DNA of 64,000 bases, from contig NZ_CP117834.1 in the NCBI RefSeq assembly GCF_028735875.1, positions 124,001-188,000 of the forward strand, read 5' to 3'. The notes under the pieces are model-generated. The model did no database searches, was not told the DNA's origin, and was given only the letters and a program-made list of their open reading frames with translations. Position numbers and translations under genes: made by a program. The stretch is from Shouchella hunanensis (GTDB lineage: Bacteria > Bacillota > Bacilli > Bacillales > Bacillaceae_D). Each line of letters opens with the position of its first letter. The first letter of the stretch is position 1. Below, piece after piece: positions 44,307 to 52,752 of the stretch.

Positions 44307-45422
44307 ATGAAGCGAATTGTGATTCTTGGTGGTGGAATTGTTGGAAGTTCCACAGCTTTTCATTTAGCAAAACAAGGCTATGACGTCATTCTAATAGATA
44401 GCCGTCATCCCCATCGTGCTACAAATGCTGCAGCCGGCATTGTTTGTCCGTGGCTATCAAAAAGAAGAAATCAAGCATGGTACCAATTAGTAAGACGAAG
44501 CGCAGCTTATTACCCATCGTTTGTGAAATCATTAACAGCATTTGGTGGAGAAGAGACTGGATTTAAGCGTACTGGAGCCTTATGGATACATGAAAAAAAA
44601 GAGAATGTTTTAGAAACTATTGAGCGTGCAACAGAGAAGCGTCGGGAGGCACCGGAAATTGGTTTGCTCACTTATCTTGAAGGGGAAGAGCTACAGGAGC
44701 ATTTCCCTCTTCTCCACTCAGAGTATTACGGTGTCTTAGTAGAAGGGGCAGGTCGTGTAGATGGTCAGCTGTTAACAAACTCAATTCAGCAAGCTGCTCA
44801 AGCCCTCGGTGCTTCAATTCTTCACGATGAGGCATCTGTAAAAGAGCATGAGGATGGTCGAATTGCCGTCGTTACAAGTGCTGGCGAACTCGACTATGAT
44901 GAACTTATTATTACGAATGGTGCCTGGGTAAAACCGCTTTTCGAATCAACCTCGATGACAATCGATATTCGGGATCAAAAAGCACAAATTGTCCATATGC
45001 AAATTGATGCAGATACATCTCGTTGGCCAGTTGTTATTCCTCCTGGAAATCAATATCTTCTCGCTTTCGAAGGAGGAAAGATTATCGCAGGTTCTACTTA
45101 CGAAAATCATACAAACTTTGAACCGTCTATAACCGTTGACGCCGTTCATACAATACTTCATGAAGCACTGTCTGTCGCTCCTGGTTTAAAAGCAGCTACA
45201 TACATTGATACAAAAGTCGGCTTCCGTCCAGTTGCCCCTCACCATATGCCATTGTTCGGAAGACTACCGAACCAAAAAACAGTATGGATTGCAAATGGAC
45301 TTGGATCTACAGGTCTTACTGCTGGTCCATATATCGGCTATGCACTTGCTGAATCTGTCGCTAATCGAGAAGTACCGCTCTCTCCATCCCTGTTTGATGT
45401 AGCATCTATTATCAAGCACTAA
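44307..45422 (+). CDS. FAD-dependent amino acid oxidase/dehydrogenase (DAO family)
   Basis: The 371-residue protein begins with the FAD motif IVILGGGIVGSSTAFHLAK and an acidic residue (LIDSR) binding ribose, and ends with the second FAD site GLGSTGLTAGPYIG. It resembles glycine oxidase and D-amino acid dehydrogenase small-chain enzymes. The substrate cannot be assigned. No strong ribosome site precedes ATG 44307 (weak GTGAGG), so its translation may be low. Confidence 0.86.
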   Translation: MKRIVILGGGIVGSSTAFHLAKQGYDVILIDSRHPHRATNAAAGIVCPWLSKRRNQAWYQLVRRSAAYYPSFVKSLTAFGGEETGFKRTGALWIHEKKENVLETIERATEKRREAPEIGLLTYLEGEELQEHFPLLHSEYYGVLVEGAGRVDGQLLTNSIQQAAQALGASILHDEASVKEHEDGRIAVVTSAGELDYDELIITNGAWVKPLFESTSMTIDIRDQKAQIVHMQIDADTSRWPVVIPPGNQYLLAFEGGKIIAGSTYENHTNFEPSITVDAVHTILHEALSVAPGLKAATYIDTKVGFRPVAPHHMPLFGRLPNQKTVWIANGLGSTGLTAGPYIGYALAESVANREVPLSPSLFDVASIIKH

Positions 45423-45449
45423 GTCCAGTCCATACGCTGGGCTTTTTTT
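45422..45449 (+). terminator. Terminator after the FAD oxidoreductase
   Basis: AGTCCAG and CTGGGCT pair with one G-T around an eight-base loop and are followed by seven T. Confidence 0.78.
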
Positions 45450-45496
45450 GCTTACAGATTGTGTCATACGGGTATGGTATGAATGGAGGTGTTAGG

Positions 45497-45940
45497 ATGA
45501 GCTACTACAAACAAATGGATAAACATGCGAATCATCGTAAATCCCCTGAAAAGTATTTAGTAGGCAGAGGCGAGCAAGGGGTCTTAATGGTTGAACCCTA
45601 TAAAAGTGAAATTTTACCTCATTGGCGCTTTAAAACACCTGATATCGCTAAGGCTTCTGCAGAGAAAATATACGAACAGTTTCTCCAATATCAAAAGGAG
45701 GAAGATTTCGTAGGTATGGACATGGCAAGAAAATTTCTGCAAATGGGCTATACGAGGGCAAGACGATATGCCAATTATCCAGGTGGAAAAAAATACGATC
45801 AAGATGGTCATTTAAATAAACGAGATATTGATGAAGAAAAGGCAAAAGCAGCACGTTATTTTGAAGAAAAGTGGAAAATAGTTCGAGAAGATAAAGACTA
45901 TTTAAACATGAAAAAACAGCATCAAGACCGTTATGGATAA
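45497..45940 (+). CDS. DUF4385 family protein
   Basis: The 147-residue protein has the conserved blocks of DUF4385 (VGRGEQGVLMVEPYKSEILP, then PHWRFKTPDIA and DFVGMDMARKFLQMGYTRAR). The function is unknown; it is basic, rich in Tyr and Lys, with no membrane segment. ATG 45497 is the start because GGAGG ends seven bases before it; an in-frame upstream ATG precedes this ribosome site. It is convergent with the UDG-like gene, stops separated by one base. Confidence 0.85.
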   Translation: MSYYKQMDKHANHRKSPEKYLVGRGEQGVLMVEPYKSEILPHWRFKTPDIAKASAEKIYEQFLQYQKEEDFVGMDMARKFLQMGYTRARRYANYPGGKKYDQDGHLNKRDIDEEKAKAARYFEEKWKIVREDKDYLNMKKQHQDRYG

Positions 45941-45941
45941 C

Positions 45942-46565
45942 TTACAAAATGGTCAAGAGCTGTTTTAAACGTTTCATGTCAGCTAGTATCGTTTCTTTAA
46001 TGGCCGGTCGGTAAAAAATAGAAGAAGGATGATACGTCGGAAAGATGATTGCCCTATTATCTCGTATGTACGTACCCTCTAATCCATAGGAAAGCAGTTT
46101 TGTGCAAAAAGGTTTTCCATGTTGCTCGCTTACCTTAAACGGAGAACCAGCTAAGCGTTCCAAAGCTATTCTGCCCAACGTAACAATGACTTCAGGCTGA
46201 ATAGAAGCAATCGTTTCATCTAGAAGAACTGCATGCGCGGCAATCTCCCTTTTTGTTGGCGTACGATTTCCGCGTTCTTGTATCGGCTTGTTTTTGCTTT
46301 TTCGATCTGTTTTATAAGGCCTACTACGAACAGTACTTGTCACATAAATCTCCTCACGACTTAGACCGATTAACTGTAAGTACGCTTCAAAACTTTGTTC
46401 AGATCGTCCCGAAAAAGGTTTTCCCGTCACTAATTCCGTTCGTCCTGGTGCTTCCCCAACAAATAGAACACGCGCCTTTTCATTGCCTTCCCCATGTAAA
46501 AACCCCTCGCAAGGGAAAGGCTGCATTCCTCGTTGTGCGTCTCGTATTAATTCCTTTTTGAGCAT
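45942..46565 (-). CDS. Uracil-DNA glycosylase superfamily protein
   Basis: The 207-residue protein has motif A GEAPGRTE (residues 37-44), typical of family 4-type uracil-DNA glycosylases, and FPTYHPSSIF as motif B. Family 4 enzymes hold a 4Fe-4S cluster with four cysteines; this one has only two or so (CEGF near 19 and one near 150), so the cluster is absent. It may be a glycosylase of another branch or a non-catalytic relative. The start is coupled to a small gene ending six bases upstream. Confidence 0.83.
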   Translation of the reverse strand: MLKKELIRDAQRGMQPFPCEGFLHGEGNEKARVLFVGEAPGRTELVTGKPFSGRSEQSFEAYLQLIGLSREEIYVTSTVRSRPYKTDRKSKNKPIQERGNRTPTKREIAAHAVLLDETIASIQPEVIVTLGRIALERLAGSPFKVSEQHGKPFCTKLLSYGLEGTYIRDNRAIIFPTYHPSSIFYRPAIKETILADMKRLKQLLTIL

Positions 46566-46571
46566 TGTTTC

Positions 46572-46706
46572 TTAGCCTCTTTTAGTCTTTAATTGGGCTT
46601 GTAAGAGCGCTAACTTCGTAATGCATCGTTTACGCTCTCCATCGCTTGTTGCGCACCATATCATTTGATGCAATGTGTGAAGCTGGTTTTGATCTCGGCT
46701 TTTCAT
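46572..46706 (-). CDS. Small protein (44 residues) upstream of the UDG-like gene
   Basis: The frame encodes 44 residues, MKSRDQNQLHTLHQMIW and a basic helical tail, with two cysteines (WCATS and RCITK). GAGGAAG lies nine bases before the ATG. Its stop is six bases from the UDG-like start, and its last codons hold that gene's ribosome site. It may be a real small gene or a leader aiding translation; there is no family evidence. Confidence 0.45.
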   Translation of the reverse strand: MKSRDQNQLHTLHQMIWCATSDGERKRCITKLALLQAQLKTKRG

Positions 46707-46734
46707 AGAAACCTACTTCCTCTTTTTCGTCTTA

Positions 46735-47883
46735 TTACCTAGTATAGACCGCTTCACCATTTATAATCGTCTGTTCTACTACAGTGTCAATCGCTAATGG
46801 ATGACCACTCCAAATCACAATATCGGCATCTTTACCGCTTTCAATGGTTCCTACTCGATGTTCTAACTGAAGATGTTCTGCTGCATACACCGTGATGGCT
46901 TTCAAAAGTGTATGTTCATCAATCCCATGCTTTCGCGCATACCCTGCAGTCGTTACTAAATGTTCAATTGGAATAACTGGATGATCTGTTGTGATGGTAA
47001 ACGGAACACCTGCGTCTGCAAAACCTTTCACCGTATCCCAGCTCTTATTAGCAAGTTCTTGCTTAGACCGTGCAGAAAATGTCGGTCCAATCGTAAAACG
47101 AAAGCCACTATCAAGCAGTTCTTTTTCAACGAGATGACCTTCTGTTACATGCTCAATGGTTATTTCAATCGAAAATTCTTTTGCTATCCGAATGGCTGTC
47201 ATAATATCATCTGCTCGATGTGCATGAATGCGCATTGGTATGTCACCCTTAAGAACTGGCAACAGTTGTTCCATCCCCAAATCCCTCGTCAATAATTCAC
47301 CTTTAGCTTTTCGATTATAGTAATCCTGTGCATGCATTAGTTCTTGACGAAGAACAGCAGCAACCCCCATTCTCGTTATAGGCATTTTTCCTTTTGCCCC
47401 GTGAACTGATTTCGGATTCTCTCCTAAAGCGGCTTTCATCGCTGATGGTGCTCTAACAATCATTTCTTCTACAGAACGACCAGTTGTCTTGATTACACAC
47501 GTTTCGCCACCAATCACATTCGCGCTCCCTGGAAGAACCTGAACGGTTGTCACACCCGCTTTTCGCGCATCAAAGAAGCCACTATCACTTGGGTCAATCC
47601 CATCAAGAGCTCGTACTTCTGGTGTACACGGTTTAGTGATTTCGTTAAAATCATGACCCGCTTTTCCCACATCTTGTGCGTAAACACCTAGATGAGTATG
47701 AACGTCTATAATTCCAGGTGTAACCCAGCCTCCATTTGCATCGATGATCACGCAATCTTCTTTGCTATTAACCTTCGTTGCAACATCAATGATTTGATGT
47801 CCTTCTAGTAAGATTTCAACAGATTCTTCTTCTGTCTTAACACCTGACCAGACTTTACCGTTCCTTATGACTGTTTGTTTCAC
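46735..47883 (-). CDS. Metal-dependent amidohydrolase (imidazolonepropionase-like)
   Basis: The 382-residue protein has the metal-binding HTHLG after GIIDV, histidines in RIHAHR and TIEHVTEG, and the aspartate in TTDHPV, typical of the amidohydrolase superfamily with an imidazolonepropionase-like arrangement. The substrate is unknown. The start is GTG at 47883 because GGGGAGGATAAA precedes it; a longer frame starting 12 codons upstream lacks a ribosome site. It is transcribed toward the small gene and the UDG-like gene. Confidence 0.88.
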   Translation of the reverse strand: MKQTVIRNGKVWSGVKTEEESVEILLEGHQIIDVATKVNSKEDCVIIDANGGWVTPGIIDVHTHLGVYAQDVGKAGHDFNEITKPCTPEVRALDGIDPSDSGFFDARKAGVTTVQVLPGSANVIGGETCVIKTTGRSVEEMIVRAPSAMKAALGENPKSVHGAKGKMPITRMGVAAVLRQELMHAQDYYNRKAKGELLTRDLGMEQLLPVLKGDIPMRIHAHRADDIMTAIRIAKEFSIEITIEHVTEGHLVEKELLDSGFRFTIGPTFSARSKQELANKSWDTVKGFADAGVPFTITTDHPVIPIEHLVTTAGYARKHGIDEHTLLKAITVYAAEHLQLEHRVGTIESGKDADIVIWSGHPLAIDTVVEQTIINGEAVYTR

Positions 47884-47942
47884 TTTATCCTCCCCTTTCT
47901 CTATACTAGTTCGACGCAAAAAAACCGCTGCCTTCTTTTTGG

Positions 47943-48230
47943 CTAACGGTGGGAATCCTCCATTTTTTCTTGTAGTTCTTTAATGAGTTGTTCGGCGCCT
48001 TCTTTACTCAAACAAATACTACCATTTGCGAGTTTAATATTTTCATCCGAACTCTCCCCAGTAATTAAGCACGCACTGTAGGGCTGATATTTCTCAAGTA
48101 CAATTTGATCTCCATCAATTAAAATAGCAAGAGGTGTTTTAATTTCAATATTTAACATGCTTCTTAACTCTTTGGGAATCACAATTCGGCCTAACTGATC
48201 TAACTTTCTAACAATACCTGTTGATTTCAC
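47943..48230 (-). CDS. AbrB/Abh family transition-state regulator
   Basis: The 95-residue protein matches AbrB along its length: KSTGIVRKLDQLGRIVIPKE at the DNA-binding swapped-hairpin domain, and SKEGAEQLIKELQEK at the C-terminal tetramerisation part. AbrB represses post-exponential genes until Spo0A shuts it off. It is either AbrB or the paralogue Abh. The start is GTG 48230 with AGGAGGAG upstream, and two Spo0A boxes lie within 110 bases of it. Confidence 0.9.
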   Translation of the reverse strand: MKSTGIVRKLDQLGRIVIPKELRSMLNIEIKTPLAILIDGDQIVLEKYQPYSACLITGESSDENIKLANGSICLSKEGAEQLIKELQEKMEDSHR

Positions 48231-48249
48231 TTTTTTAACTCCTCCTTGA

Positions 48250-48334
48250 TTTGACGAATTCCTAATTTTACCTATTTATTCACCACTCTAGTTTACTTCA
48301 TCTTTTCCTGTTTTAACAGTGTGTTTCGACAAAA
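48250..48334. promoter_or_regulatory. Two Spo0A boxes upstream of the AbrB gene
   Basis: TTTTGTCGAAA (minus strand, 48324-48334) and TTTGACGAA (plus strand, 48250-48258) match the 0A box TGTCGAA/TGACGAA. They flank a possible promoter with -10 TAAACT. This is the arrangement expected if phosphorylated Spo0A represses the gene. Confidence 0.65.
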
Positions 48335-48418
48335 TTAGTGTTAAGTCGCATCGGAATTCCAAAAGCTGCTAGCTTATCTAGTACTTTTTAATCATTTTCG
48401 CACAGCTGTTTTTTCAAC

Positions 48419-48446
48419 AAAAAAAACCTTGCGTATGCAAGGTTTT
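48419..48446 (-). terminator. Terminator after rpmA
   Basis: AAACCTTGC-ATAC-GCAAGGTTT followed by TTTTTGTTG on the minus strand, starting at the rpmA stop codon. Confidence 0.92.
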
Positions 48447-48723
48447 ATGCTGGATATACACTAACTTGTTTACGATCACGACCAACGCGCTCGTATTTAA
48501 CAACACCGTCTACTTTCGCAAAAAGAGTGTCGTCTCCACCTTTACCAACGTTTGTTCCAGGGTAAACGCGTGTACCTCTTTGACGAACAAGGATTGATCC
48601 TCCCGTTACCGTTTGACCATCAGCACGCTTTGCGCCTAGGCGTTTAGAACGAGAATCACGACCGTTTTTCGTACTACCTACTCCCTTTTTCGATGCGAAA
48701 AATTGAAGGTCCATTCTTAACAT
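48445..48723 (-). CDS. rpmA: 50S ribosomal protein L27 (precursor)
   Basis: The 92-residue protein begins [20 protein letters not shown]. In Firmicutes L27 is made with an N-terminal extension that the protease Prp removes after the LQFF motif, exposing ASKKG for the ribosome's peptidyl-transferase region; the motif is intact here. ATG 48723 follows AGGAGGTGACGAT. It ends the rplU-prp-rpmA operon. Confidence 0.97.
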   Translation of the reverse strand: MLRMDLQFFASKKGVGSTKNGRDSRSKRLGAKRADGQTVTGGSILVRQRGTRVYPGTNVGKGGDDTLFAKVDGVVKYERVGRDRKQVSVYPA

Positions 48724-48727
48724 ATCG

Positions 48728-49069
48728 TCACCTCCTGTCGGTTTCAATACTCATAAATGAGCGATATGATTGTTCCATTGAATGAAGAGAAAGTTCCATC
48801 CCTTTCAAAAGCAATTGAACTTGATCATATGTTTTTGTATCCAGATTTTCTGGAACTTCACAGTGTAAATAACCACCTTCTGAACCAGCCAAATCAACAA
48901 CAAGATCAACACCACATAACGAATGAACAGCATTTATCGCTCCAATGGAAACAGCAGAAGCACCTGCACAAACAATATCTTGTCCATGAGGACCTGCTTC
49001 AGCATGTCCGCTCATCGTAAACATGGTAATATTCTCTTCTTGATCATGGTGAAATTGAATACGTATCAT
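48728..49069 (-). CDS. prp: Prp, cysteine protease that matures L27 (YsxB)
   Basis: The 113-residue protein has the catalytic pair H22 (GHAEAG) and C34 ([10 protein letters not shown]) of the Prp family. It cleaves the nine-residue extension of L27 encoded four bases downstream, so enzyme and substrate are co-expressed. Length and position between rplU and rpmA are as in other Firmicutes. Confidence 0.95.
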   Translation of the reverse strand: MIRIQFHHDQEENITMFTMSGHAEAGPHGQDIVCAGASAVSIGAINAVHSLCGVDLVVDLAGSEGGYLHCEVPENLDTKTYDQVQLLLKGMELSLHSMEQSYRSFMSIETDRR

Positions 49070-49074
49070 CGGGC

Positions 49075-49383
49075 TTAGCCGTTAATTTTACCAATTACAA
49101 CTTTTGTATACGGTTGACGATGACCTTGCTTACGACGGTAGTTTTTCTTCGCTTTCATTTTGTATACGATGATTTTCTTATTACGTCCGTGTTTTTCAAC
49201 CGTTCCCGTAACAGATGCACCTTCTACGAATGGAGCGCCGACTTTTGCTGAATCGCCACCTACAAATAGGACTTTATCAAAGCTTACTTCTGCTCCAGCC
49301 TCAGCATCTAGTTTTTCAACGTAGATCTCTTGACCTTCTTGAACTTTGATTTGTTTACCACCAGTTTCAATAATTGCGTACAT
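49075..49383 (-). CDS. rplU: 50S ribosomal protein L21
   Basis: The 102-residue protein begins [18 protein letters not shown] and has the conserved C-terminal [32 protein letters not shown] precedes the ATG. The 5' leader is a structured L21-type RNA, and a strong sigma-A promoter overlaps the end of rng, so the ribosomal genes can be transcribed independently of the genes upstream. Confidence 0.97.
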   Translation of the reverse strand: MYAIIETGGKQIKVQEGQEIYVEKLDAEAGAEVSFDKVLFVGGDSAKVGAPFVEGASVTGTVEKHGRNKKIIVYKMKAKKNYRRKQGHRQPYTKVVIGKING

Positions 49384-49385
49384 TT

Positions 49386-49498
49386 CTGCACCTCCTCATA
49401 ACATAAGACTCGCCATTTTAGGCAGGAGCGTATCCGTTTAACACCTAATCCGCGCGGTTGTAAGTTCATTGGGTGCCACCAAATCACTAACACACATC
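49386..49498 (-). ncRNA. L21 leader (cis-regulatory RNA of rplU)
   Basis: The leader between the promoter and rplU contains stretches able to pair and the typical Bacillus L21-leader feature order: TGGTGGCACCCAATG, then ACCGCGCGGATTAGGTG and CGCTCCTGCC near the ribosome site. This fits the autoregulatory RNA known before rplU in Bacilli. Assignment is by resemblance; a covariance-model search would be decisive. Confidence 0.7.
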
Positions 49499-49528
49499 AT
49501 CATAGCACAGTTTCGAATTCACTGTCAA
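49499..49528 (-). promoter_or_regulatory. rplU promoter
   Basis: TTGACA (49523-49528) and TATGAT (49499-49504), spacer 18, on the minus strand. The -35 overlaps the stop codon of rng. Confidence 0.78.
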
Positions 49529-51009
49529 TCATTGTTCGTAAGGGTTTTAAGTCGTTTTTTTGCAGCCTGTTCGTCACCTTGAAACAGAATATCATATGGC
49601 TTTTCGACTGGCAGTTGGTTTGTGCTTAGAAAAATAATACTTGAATTCAACCAATACTCTAATCGCTTTAATACAGCTTCATCGTTTTCATGAAATAGAT
49701 GAACTAGCTCTGGACGAGCTTGAATAAGCATGCACTCAGCACCTCGTTGCTGGGCTAATTCATTTTCCAGTTGAAAAGCAAAGCCATGATTCGTAAGAAT
49801 GCGTCCACTGCCTTGGCAAGTTGGACAAGTTTCCTGCAACATATCTGCCATCGGTAACGATGCTTTTCGGCGTGTCAGCTCTAGCATGCCTAGCTTCGTA
49901 AAACCCTTTACACTTGTTTTAACATGGTCCTGAAGTAACTCTTTTTCAACTCGCTTCAAGATGTCTCGTTGTGCTTTTTCGCTTTCCATTTCGATAAAAT
50001 CGATTAAAATCATACCGCTATAATTTCGTAAGCGTAGTTGTTTACAAATTTCCACTGCTGCTTGCTGGTTTACTTCAAAGGCCATTTGGGGTTTTGTTGC
50101 TTTTTTAGTGTATTTTCCTGAGTTTACATCTACAACAGTAAGCGCCTCTGTTTCATCAATGATTAAATAGCCACCATTCTTCAACCATAGATGGCGTCGT
50201 AACGCTTTGTGAAGCTGACCTGAAACAGATAAGAAAACATCTTCACTTCCTACTGTAAGTCGAACCCTTTCCTTCAGTGATGCAGGTAGGAGTTGTTTCA
50301 ACATTTGAAAATCATCATAATCGTCAACAATCCATTCATGAAGCTCATCGTTCGACTGGCGTTTTATCAATTGCTCAATTAAAGATGAACCTTGGAACAG
50401 TTGTGACGGAACTTGTGACTGATTTGTCTGTGTTCTCTTCCATAGTGCTCTTAGAAAACGCATTTCCTCTTCAATATCGGCTAGTGTAGCTTTTTCACCT
50501 TGCGTTCTTACAATAACGCCCTCTTCGCCTTGTAGAAAAGAAGTAACGTGCTCAGCTAGAGATTGGCGCGTCTCTTCTTCACGAATCTTCTTTGATATGG
50601 ATACGCCGTGCCCTTCTGGTAAGTAAACAAGCGCATGTCCTGGTAGCGAAATTATTTCTGTTAGTCGAGGCCCCTTTGTTCCATCGCTTTCTTTCGTTAC
50701 TTGCACGATAATCTCGGTACCTGCTTTTACATATTGGTTGATTGACCGCTCCTCGTTCCCTTGACGAGCATCCCTTTGAAAAGCTAACAACTCGTCTCGA
50801 TGAAGAAAACCGTTCTTTTCGCCACCGATTGACACAAACGCAGCCTGCATGTTTGGCATCACTTTTTCGACTTTCGCTTTAAAAACAGATCCAACTAGAT
50901 TAGGAATAAACTCGCTCTCGATATACCACTCTACTACTTTTTCATGATCGTCAATAACGACCGCTTCTCTTTTCAATGCTGTTTTTTTCATTCTTATTGT
51001 TTTGGCCAT
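49525..51009 (-). CDS. rng: RNase E/G family ribonuclease
   Basis: The 494-residue protein starts with the S1 RNA-binding domain (LVGSVFKAKVEKVMPNMQAAFV) and has the RNase E/G catalytic core with the two acidic motifs (LTVVDVNSGKYT, then IIDF-like LIDFIEME) and the zinc-link TCPTCQGSG. It cuts single-stranded RNA 5' of AU-rich sites in mRNA decay and rRNA maturation. B. subtilis lacks it and uses RNase Y and J. ATG 51009 with AAAAGGAG ten bases upstream is the preferred start. It is placed between spoIVFB and rplU, where B. subtilis has no gene. Confidence 0.92.
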   Translation of the reverse strand: MAKTIRMKKTALKREAVVIDDHEKVVEWYIESEFIPNLVGSVFKAKVEKVMPNMQAAFVSIGGEKNGFLHRDELLAFQRDARQGNEERSINQYVKAGTEIIVQVTKESDGTKGPRLTEIISLPGHALVYLPEGHGVSISKKIREEETRQSLAEHVTSFLQGEEGVIVRTQGEKATLADIEEEMRFLRALWKRTQTNQSQVPSQLFQGSSLIEQLIKRQSNDELHEWIVDDYDDFQMLKQLLPASLKERVRLTVGSEDVFLSVSGQLHKALRRHLWLKNGGYLIIDETEALTVVDVNSGKYTKKATKPQMAFEVNQQAAVEICKQLRLRNYSGMILIDFIEMESEKAQRDILKRVEKELLQDHVKTSVKGFTKLGMLELTRRKASLPMADMLQETCPTCQGSGRILTNHGFAFQLENELAQQRGAECMLIQARPELVHLFHENDEAVLKRLEYWLNSSIIFLSTNQLPVEKPYDILFQGDEQAAKKRLKTLTNND

Positions 51010-51078
51010 TCGTATACTGCTCCTTTTTCCTACCTTCTTATTGTAAAGGATGCAAAAAGAAGACACAATCATGTCTAG

Positions 51079-51921
51079 TTATCTCTTATTCAATTCGTCT
51101 ATGGTCACGTGCGCTCCTTTTTGAAAGTAGACGTCTAACACTGCCGCTAATGAGTAAGTGGTTCGAACATGATTCTCTACTAATACAACAGTGTGTAAGT
51201 GATTTTTTCTAATCTTCTCACTCACTACTCTAAGCGTCGTTTCTTTCTCAACATAAAGATTCGACCTTTTTGTTGAGGTTTGATCGTCTAATTTAGCCAT
51301 TAAAAAACGTATAAATCGATAATTCCGTTGGCGATAATCTAAAATCAAGGTGAGGATCAAGAAAGAGAAAATCATGATGAGATTTAACTTGAGCATAAAA
51401 ATTAGTACAACAAAGAAACCAATGAAAAGCAGGATAAGTGACGTTAACCGTGTTGCTCTCATTGCCAGTTTATAAGGCAGGAAAGCACTGTACAGAAGAT
51501 GGACAAGTCTCCCGCCGTCAAGGGGATGAATGGGAATTAAATTAAAGAGTAAAATGGCCATGTTGTGACTGATAAATAGTTGATGGTCTTGTACCATCCA
51601 AACGTCTGTCGTGTGTAAAAGGAAATAGGAAAGCCCCATCATCCAAGTATGTTGTAAGGGGCCCCAACAGACAATCCATGCCTCTTCTCTAGCAGGTCGA
51701 ATGCCTTTAGGTTCTAAAACAGCGGCTCCACCGAAAGGCAGTAGTTCAATTTTAATAACGTCCCAATTAAACCGCCGCGCCATCCATACATGACCCATTT
51801 CATGGACAAAAACGATGAATAAGAGCATGAGCACTTCTTTAAAACGCCCACTTAACACACCCATTGCAATAATGACCCAAAAAAACGGGTGGATGTGTAT
51901 TTTTTTTAGAAAATTAATCAA
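51079..51921 (-). CDS. spoIVFB: SpoIVFB, intramembrane metalloprotease for pro-sigma K
   Basis: SpoIVFB is the S2P-like protease in the outer forespore membrane that releases sigma K. The 280-residue protein has the zinc motif H40-E-M-G-H44 in a membrane segment, the third ligand region NLIPIHPLDGGRL, and a C-terminal tail corresponding to the CBS domain. The start is TTG at 51921, overlapping the end of spoIVFA by eight bases with no strong ribosome site, so it depends on translational coupling. Confidence 0.93.
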   Translation of the reverse strand: MINFLKKIHIHPFFWVIIAMGVLSGRFKEVLMLLFIVFVHEMGHVWMARRFNWDVIKIELLPFGGAAVLEPKGIRPAREEAWIVCWGPLQHTWMMGLSYFLLHTTDVWMVQDHQLFISHNMAILLFNLIPIHPLDGGRLVHLLYSAFLPYKLAMRATRLTSLILLFIGFFVVLIFMLKLNLIMIFSFLILTLILDYRQRNYRFIRFLMAKLDDQTSTKRSNLYVEKETTLRVVSEKIRKNHLHTVVLVENHVRTTYSLAAVLDVYFQKGAHVTIDELNKR

Positions 51922-52633
51922 AGTTCATCACAGTGCTAGGGTCAATGTACTCACCATTTTCTTTTAATGCGAAGTAGAACAATCCTGCCTGCTCTTCATC
52001 CGCTTCTAGGATCGTACCAATTGCCGATCCTTTTGATAAAATATCATACGGGCGTACATGAACATCATCTAGCATTCCATAAACAGATACAGTTCCGTCT
52101 TGATGCTGAAGCTCAACCACTTGCCCAAGTGACTCTTCATCTTCATACAAATTAATGACATGACCGCCTTTCACTGCCTTTACAACTTCTTCAACACCTG
52201 TTTCAAGTAGAATGCCCTTTCGATCTTCTGAGAAGCTTTCTTTAATACTACCTGAAGCAGGTAATGCATAATTGACAATGTCATCACTACCTTCTTGTGC
52301 CCTTTGATCAGGCAATAGTTCCAATGGTGAACCAAATACACTTTCAAAATAAGAAGAAACAGCCGCAAATTGAAAATGTTCTTCAAAAGAATGATTGACG
52401 AATGCTTGAACACTTTCCGCTTGCTTATGATTAGCATCATAGGCGATTCCGATTGCAAAGAACAAACAACCTGATAGAATCGCTTGCAGCGCAAATTTAT
52501 GAAAGCGAGAAGAGGTTGGCTCCTTGTCTTCTAACCGTTGAAATGGCATTCGGTCCTCTACTTGTTTAGGGTTGTCTTCTTTTTGCTTCTGCATGGAAGC
52601 AATTTGTTTTTCAATTTGTTTTCGTCGATCCAC
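51914..52633 (-). CDS. spoIVFA: SpoIVFA, inhibitor/stabiliser of SpoIVFB
   Basis: SpoIVFA holds SpoIVFB and its inhibitor BofA in a complex until SpoIVB signals. The 239-residue protein has one membrane segment (about residues 48-65) and a C-terminal LytM/M23-like domain with VVKAVKGGHVINLYEDEE and YGMLDDVHV; metal-binding histidines of active M23 enzymes are missing, as in known SpoIVFA. The start is GTG at 52633 after AAGGAGGGCTTAAAG. Confidence 0.9.
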   Translation of the reverse strand: MDRRKQIEKQIASMQKQKEDNPKQVEDRMPFQRLEDKEPTSSRFHKFALQAILSGCLFFAIGIAYDANHKQAESVQAFVNHSFEEHFQFAAVSSYFESVFGSPLELLPDQRAQEGSDDIVNYALPASGSIKESFSEDRKGILLETGVEEVVKAVKGGHVINLYEDEESLGQVVELQHQDGTVSVYGMLDDVHVRPYDILSKGSAIGTILEADEEQAGLFYFALKENGEYIDPSTVMNFD

Positions 52634-52672
52634 CTTTAAGCCCTCCTTAACGTGCGAAACACACTTTCTTTC

Positions 52673-52701
52673 ATCGTATGACTTGTCCTGTTCATCTATT
52701 C
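52673..52701 (-). promoter_or_regulatory. Candidate sigma-E promoter of spoIVFA-spoIVFB
   Basis: On the minus strand GAATAGA (52695-52701), 14 bases, then CATACGAT (52673-52680). The sigma-E -10 consensus is CATACAAT with a -35 of GAATAAT type and this spacing. It is 40 bases before the spoIVFA start and agrees with mother-cell expression in B. subtilis. Confidence 0.68.
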
Positions 52702-52752
52702 AGATTAATACTAAAATAAATAGGGAATAGATTCTCAAGAAGGAGTGGTAAT

